The notes under the pieces: generated by a model
The model's input: the letters and a program-made list of their open reading frames with translations, nothing else
What the model was told of the DNA's origin: nothing
Databases searched by the model: none
NCBI GenBank assembly: GCA_021203665.1
Contig: JAJQAT010000169.1
Span: 1-7,721, forward strand
Direction of reading: 5' to 3'
Source: Bacillota bacterium
GTDB taxonomy: Bacteria; Bacillota; Clostridia; UBA1381
Length of the DNA: 7,721 nucleotides
Part shown: one piece after another, positions 5,401 to 7,721 of the stretch
Numbering within the stretch: position 1 is the first letter of the stretch
Layout: each line of letters starts with the position of its first letter
Program-made: the position numbers and the translations under genes

Positions 5401-7628
5401 GTATGGAGGACACGGAGGTAACCGGAACGCTTACCGATACGGTAACTCTCGGCTCAATGGTGCTTACCGGCAACTATAACAGCTCCGCTTCGAGAACCGT
5501 TACATACGACAATTTTGACGCGGATCTTATAACATACAATGAGAGCTTTAAGATAACCGAGCCGGAGGCAACTCCGGAGCCTACAGAGGCTCCGGTGCTG
5601 CCGGAAAGCGGCGAGCTTATAAGCCTAAGCTTTGACAATAAGGATTTAACGAGTACCTCATCATACGGAATGGCGGAGGGAGTAGGAACACCGGCTTATG
5701 CCGAGGTTGACGATAGGGTTTGCTTACAGCTTGACGGAACCAACACCACCGCAATAAAGCTTACGGACGCGAACGGAAACCCGCTTTTAACCGGACAGGA
5801 AAATCTCACGATTTCATTCAGTGTAAAGCCGACATCGACCTCAACATCGTGGTGGTTCTATGCCGCTCCGAGTGATTCGTCGCAGACCTATCAGTCCGAG
5901 AAATACATAGGCGCGCTCGGCGGTGACGGAACTCTTACGTTTGAACGCTATAATAACAGCGGCTCAAGGAGTGCATCCGCATCGGGAGCGTATACGATTA
6001 ACGACTGGAACGACGTTATAATCTCCGTTGATGACGACAAAACTGATATATACGTAAACGGCGAATTGGTGGGCAGCGAGGAATCGAGCGTCAATATTTC
6101 CGATATGCTCGGCAGCTCGTCCGTAGTTTATATCGGTAAGGCAAACTGGGGCACGGGCGAATACGCTACGGGTTATATAGATGATTTCGTGATTACTAAC
6201 ACGGCATTGGAAAATCCGCTTACGGATATTTCGCTTGGCGATACCACGGCAGTAACGGCTGATATTACAATACCGACGGTTGACGGAGTTACTTGGACTA
6301 CCTCGGACGAAAGCGTTGTAACGGCGGCGGGCGTTGTTACGCGCGCGGACGATACCAAAACGGCAACGCTTACGGCAACAACGACCGTGAACGGAGTTGA
6401 ATTTACAAAGACCTTCACAGTAACGGTACTCGGCACTACGGCTGTTTTGGACACCTTCGCGGCATATGCCGACGGCACAACAATATACTTTACAAGCAAT
6501 TACGACAGCACTGCAACACCGTATTCGATTTCGGTGAGCCTTTATGATGAGAATAATACCGCGACAGCGCTTAAAACCGTAGCGGATGCCGCATCGGGCA
6601 GCTTCGCGGAGCTTACCACAGGCAATACCTATAAGGTAGTTTGCTCATTGCTTAACGGCAGTGAAACCGTAAAATCAGTAACAAGAACCGTTACCGTAAA
6701 GGAGGAAGAGGAAATGGCGGCATATTTATTTGTTCACTTTGCGGGCAGCGAAAGCAGCGCCGATGACGAGCAGATTTATTTCTCACTTTCCACGGACGGC
6801 ACTACATGGACTACCGTAAATGACGGTGAACCGGTGCTGACAAGCAGCGTGGGCGAAGAGGGTGTGCGCGACCCGTATATCTTACGCGGCGAGGACGGAA
6901 AGTTCTTTATAATCGCGACGGATTTGAGCATTTATAACAGAAGCGGTGATTCAAACAGATGGTCAACCTGTCAGACAAGCGGCTCGCAGAGCATAGTTGT
7001 ATGGGAAAGTGAAGATCTTGTAAATTGGAGCAAGGCAAATCTTGTAAAGGTTGCGCTTGATACGGCGGGCTGTACATGGGCGCCGGAGGCTGTATATGAC
7101 GCGGAAAAGGGACAGTACATGGTATTCTGGGCATCAAAGGTAAGCGATGACGACTATGCGACCCAGCGCGTATACAGAAGCTACACATCGGATTTCGAAA
7201 CCTTCAGCGACCCCGAGGTATACATAGACGGTGATACAATAAGCAATATAGACACAACAATTACAAGCTATAAGGGCATATATTACCGCTTTACAAAGAA
7301 CGAGAGTAAGTCCACGGTTATTATGGAAAAGAGCGCTTCTCTCAGCGGCACATGGGAGGACGTTGATACCTATACTCTCGGCGATATGACCGGCTATGAG
7401 GGTCCGACGATATATAAGCTTAACGGCGAGGATAAATGGTGCTTGCTTTTGGATTACTATTCGGCAAGCAAGGGATATAAGCCGTTTGTTACCGATGATA
7501 TAAGCACCGGCAGCTTCACGGCGGCGTCCGACTTTTCGTTCGACGCGACATACCGCCACGGCACGGTAATACCGATAACGCAGGATGAATATGACGCGAT
7601 TATAGCAAAGTATACAACAACGGAATAA
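2436..7628 (+). CDS. Secreted bifunctional glycosidase: GH30 (endo-beta-1,6-galactanase-like) fused to GH43
   Basis: The product has 1730 residues. Residues 1-28 are a signal peptide (KFKK, hydrophobic core, cleavage after ASA). Residues about 37-508 are GH30, an (alpha/beta)8 barrel plus beta-sandwich, with acid/base E217 in SPMNEP and nucleophile E319 in LWMSEVDGSW. FQGWGTSLCWW and GGGDDPTHDHITRSDS resemble subfamily 5 endo-beta-1,6-galactanases. Next come a Big_2-type Ig domain (511-585), an F5/8C or CBM32-like lectin (586-720), a short beta module (725-814), an unassigned beta-rich domain (815-1036), a Pro/Glu/Thr linker (1039-1060), a LamG/ConA-like lectin (1061-1261), an atrophied Ig-type domain (1262-1332) and an FnIII-like module (1333-1426). 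Residues 1427-1730 are a GH43 five-bladed propeller with base D1479 (VRDPYI), modulator D1606 (NIDTTI) and acid E1655 (YEGPTI). No LPXTG, SLH or dockerin is present, so it is probably released or held by its lectins. The pair suggests type II arabinogalactan breakdown. Families are secure; GH30 subfamily is probable and GH43 specificity open. Confidence 0.93.
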   Translation: MKFKKIAAVVLSVTLLPTVNIFGINASAASGTTVVLDPSEESPFNDGEFQGWGTSLCWWANRLGYSESLTEQAAEAFFSDDGLSLDIARYNLGGGDDPTHDHITRSDSKVPGVWETFELSEDGTDVESITYDLSNDQNQLNIAKAALEANPNLYFEGFSNSAPYFMTNSGCSSGAETASEDNLNPDMYDDFAEFIADATALFAEEGIVFQSYSPMNEPDTSYWGANSAKQEGCHFEPGDSQSNMITALRTALDNKGLTDVIVAGMDETSINSTVTNYGELTPEAVEALGRIDTHTYSGSNRSGLKALAEEEGKNLWMSEVDGSWNGLGLAERIILDMNGMMPSAWIMWDIVDSHKDSSFQTPDGTYSEASTTLDVTGKLWGVGMADHDTETLYLSNKYYAFGQFTRYIEPGDTIIASSDTTLAAYNKTTGDIKIVALNSSSSDLAYTFDLSAFTSVGDTVQEIRTNNLTGDSAEHWAEIEGEATLADKKISTTLKANTVTTYVVEGSGATDYAIITGGGSQIKVGSSVSLSVESNLDYSSIVWSSSDESVATVTEDGTVTAHASGTVTIYAQVDDMTISKTFEVPNYVLTGTASWGNDSNAPADSADYTQVADGDFSTYFDGTTGGWVQYDYGERYKVSEIKLAARSGDSYVARTVGGTVQGSNDAITWTDLYKITTAIPADEYTTITADELYNQIPYRYYRYTNTENMANIAEFLIEGEASSEAPAEVTKFEASSTELSYAYEVSDDLKPADATEDYHKYFAVYDSDNKLKCVTIDEPEKTISGDFTDASFKLFVWDRMDPVTTAVSMIEPVVTDLSEFTDDFEGNEYIFEASAGSISDGGNVVFASGLDRYGNVFAPVKSTATATLSEPVTITSKDKFRLTFTMFAGWESNGKENEFVLNDADGNELVALKLTGGGYNFNEIRIGGENVLSETTVSQSRCKAGSGSKTGSNGWDSSDQPYVNTVGYNKTVEITIDGAGNVTVSATGGMEDTEVTGTLTDTVTLGSMVLTGNYNSSASRTVTYDNFDADLITYNESFKITEPEATPEPTEAPVLPESGELISLSFDNKDLTSTSSYGMAEGVGTPAYAEVDDRVCLQLDGTNTTAIKLTDANGNPLLTGQENLTISFSVKPTSTSTSWWFYAAPSDSSQTYQSEKYIGALGGDGTLTFERYNNSGSRSASASGAYTINDWNDVIISVDDDKTDIYVNGELVGSEESSVNISDMLGSSSVVYIGKANWGTGEYATGYIDDFVITNTALENPLTDISLGDTTAVTADITIPTVDGVTWTTSDESVVTAAGVVTRADDTKTATLTATTTVNGVEFTKTFTVTVLGTTAVLDTFAAYADGTTIYFTSNYDSTATPYSISVSLYDENNTATALKTVADAASGSFAELTTGNTYKVVCSLLNGSETVKSVTRTVTVKEEEEMAAYLFVHFAGSESSADDEQIYFSLSTDGTTWTTVNDGEPVLTSSVGEEGVRDPYILRGEDGKFFIIATDLSIYNRSGDSNRWSTCQTSGSQSIVVWESEDLVNWSKANLVKVALDTAGCTWAPEAVYDAEKGQYMVFWASKVSDDDYATQRVYRSYTSDFETFSDPEVYIDGDTISNIDTTITSYKGIYYRFTKNESKSTVIMEKSASLSGTWEDVDTYTLGDMTGYEGPTIYKLNGEDKWCLLLDYYSASKGYKPFVTDDISTGSFTAASDFSFDATYRHGTVIPITQDEYDAIIAKYTTTE
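6699..6716 (+). promoter_or_regulatory. Internal Shine-Dalgarno plus ATG at the GH43 boundary
   Basis: Within the long reading frame, AAGGAGG (6699-6705) is followed after 8 bases by an in-frame ATG (6714-6716), which is M1427, just before AAYLFVHFAG, the first strand of the GH43 propeller. Initiation here would make a 304-residue GH43 protein without signal peptide. The local codons read Lys-Glu-Glu-Glu-Glu-Met, so the purine run may be only a Glu-rich joint. It could also be a relic of a once separate gene. The motif is certain; its use is not shown. Confidence 0.4.
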
Positions 7629-7631
7629 TAT

Positions 7632-7672
7632 AAAAAAATGAGCCGCCGCACCTTTAACGGTGCGGCGGCTCA
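7632..7672. terminator. 14-bp GC hairpin; canonical terminator only on the - strand
   Basis: TGAGCCGCCGCACC (7639-7652) pairs perfectly with GGTGCGGCGGCTCA (7659-7672) around a 6-base loop, TTTAAC. It begins 11 bases after the glycosidase stop. No T-run follows on the + strand, but seven A residues (7632-7638) precede it. Read on the - strand it is therefore a textbook hairpin plus T7 terminator. It may serve a convergent gene beyond the window, and on the + strand may protect the 3' end of the enzyme message. Confidence 0.75.
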
Positions 7673-7689
7673 GACTGTAGACAAACCAC

Positions 7690-7718
7690 TATACAAACAC
7701 CTCACTTCGTGATATAAT
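7690..7718 (+). promoter_or_regulatory. Possible promoter at the right edge, overlapping a mini-hairpin
   Basis: TATACA (7690-7695, four of six consensus) lies 17 bases before a perfect TATAAT (7713-7718), with TG at the extended -10 position (7710-7711). The nine bases TGATATAAT are the same as in the regulator promoter. A small inverted repeat, TCAC-TTC-GTGA (7702-7712), runs into the -10. It could drive a gene starting beyond the window, or it could be part of a dispersed intergenic repeat rather than a promoter. Confidence 0.3.
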
Positions 7719-7721
7719 ATA

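Noticed and set aside
3966..6433. The two Ig-type domains (WSSSDESVAT and WTTSDESVVT) as a recent duplication
   Set aside because: The similarity is limited to the general family consensus of such domains; surrounding sequence and spacing differ, and DNA identity is not extended.
7134..7559. 141-codon open frame on the - strand within the GH43 domain
   Set aside because: It overlaps the catalytic GH43 propeller, whose motifs are intact on the + strand, and has no supported start or domain.
1..7721. CRISPR array, tRNA, rRNA or insertion sequence
   Set aside because: No regularly spaced repeats, cloverleaf, rRNA-like stretch or transposase were seen; the gaps are short and explained by promoters, terminators and palindromes.

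Overview
The window looks like chromosomal DNA of an anaerobic, carbohydrate-degrading member of the Clostridia (Bacillota), probably from a gut, rumen or plant-biomass community. The reasons are strong AGGGAGG-type ribosome sites, sigma-A promoters with extended -10 elements, very AT-rich intergenic gaps between more GC-rich genes (many GCG, GGC and GAC codons), a short all-helical AraC-type regulator of a kind common in Clostridia, and a large modular secreted glycosidase with Big_2-type Ig and LamG-type modules. The genus cannot be named from the sequence alone.

Layout, with all three genes on the + strand. (1) Positions 3-1481 hold the 3' part of a gene for a membrane-anchored surface protein. 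It has an alpha/alpha-toroid (terpene-cyclase-like) domain, a Ser/Thr/Lys/Pro linker, one transmembrane helix and a very basic cytoplasmic tail. An intrinsic terminator (1496-1525) closes it. (2) A near-consensus promoter (1537-1565) drives a small AraC/XylS-type regulator (1610-2335, or from 1604). (3) A 100-bp, almost purely A/T gap contains a 20-bp-periodic direct repeat, a -10 element with a poor -35, a perfect 21-bp palindrome and a strong ribosome site. (4) Positions 2436-7628 encode a 1730-residue secreted multimodular enzyme with a GH30 catalytic domain at the N-terminus and a GH43 catalytic domain at the C-terminus, separated by about 900 residues of binding and Ig-like modules. (5) The last 93 bases hold a perfect 14-bp hairpin whose T-tract lies on the - strand, then a TTC-loop mini-hairpin fused to a TATAAT motif.

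The regulator and enzyme genes read as a two-gene unit for using an extracellular polysaccharide. The GH30 domain most resembles the endo-beta-1,6-galactanase type (subfamily 5). With a GH43 domain, the likely substrate is type II arabinogalactan from plants: GH30 would cut the beta-1,6-galactan side chains, while GH43 would remove arabinose or another terminal sugar. The AraC protein is the obvious candidate to switch on the enzyme gene through the direct repeat overlapping its weak promoter. The first gene is separated by a terminator and a new promoter and need not be related.

The most unusual points are the two-glycosidase fusion itself, a complete ribosome-binding site plus ATG exactly at the start of the GH43 domain inside the long gene, and the dense operator-like architecture in front of the enzyme gene. 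I found no tRNA, rRNA, CRISPR array or insertion sequence.
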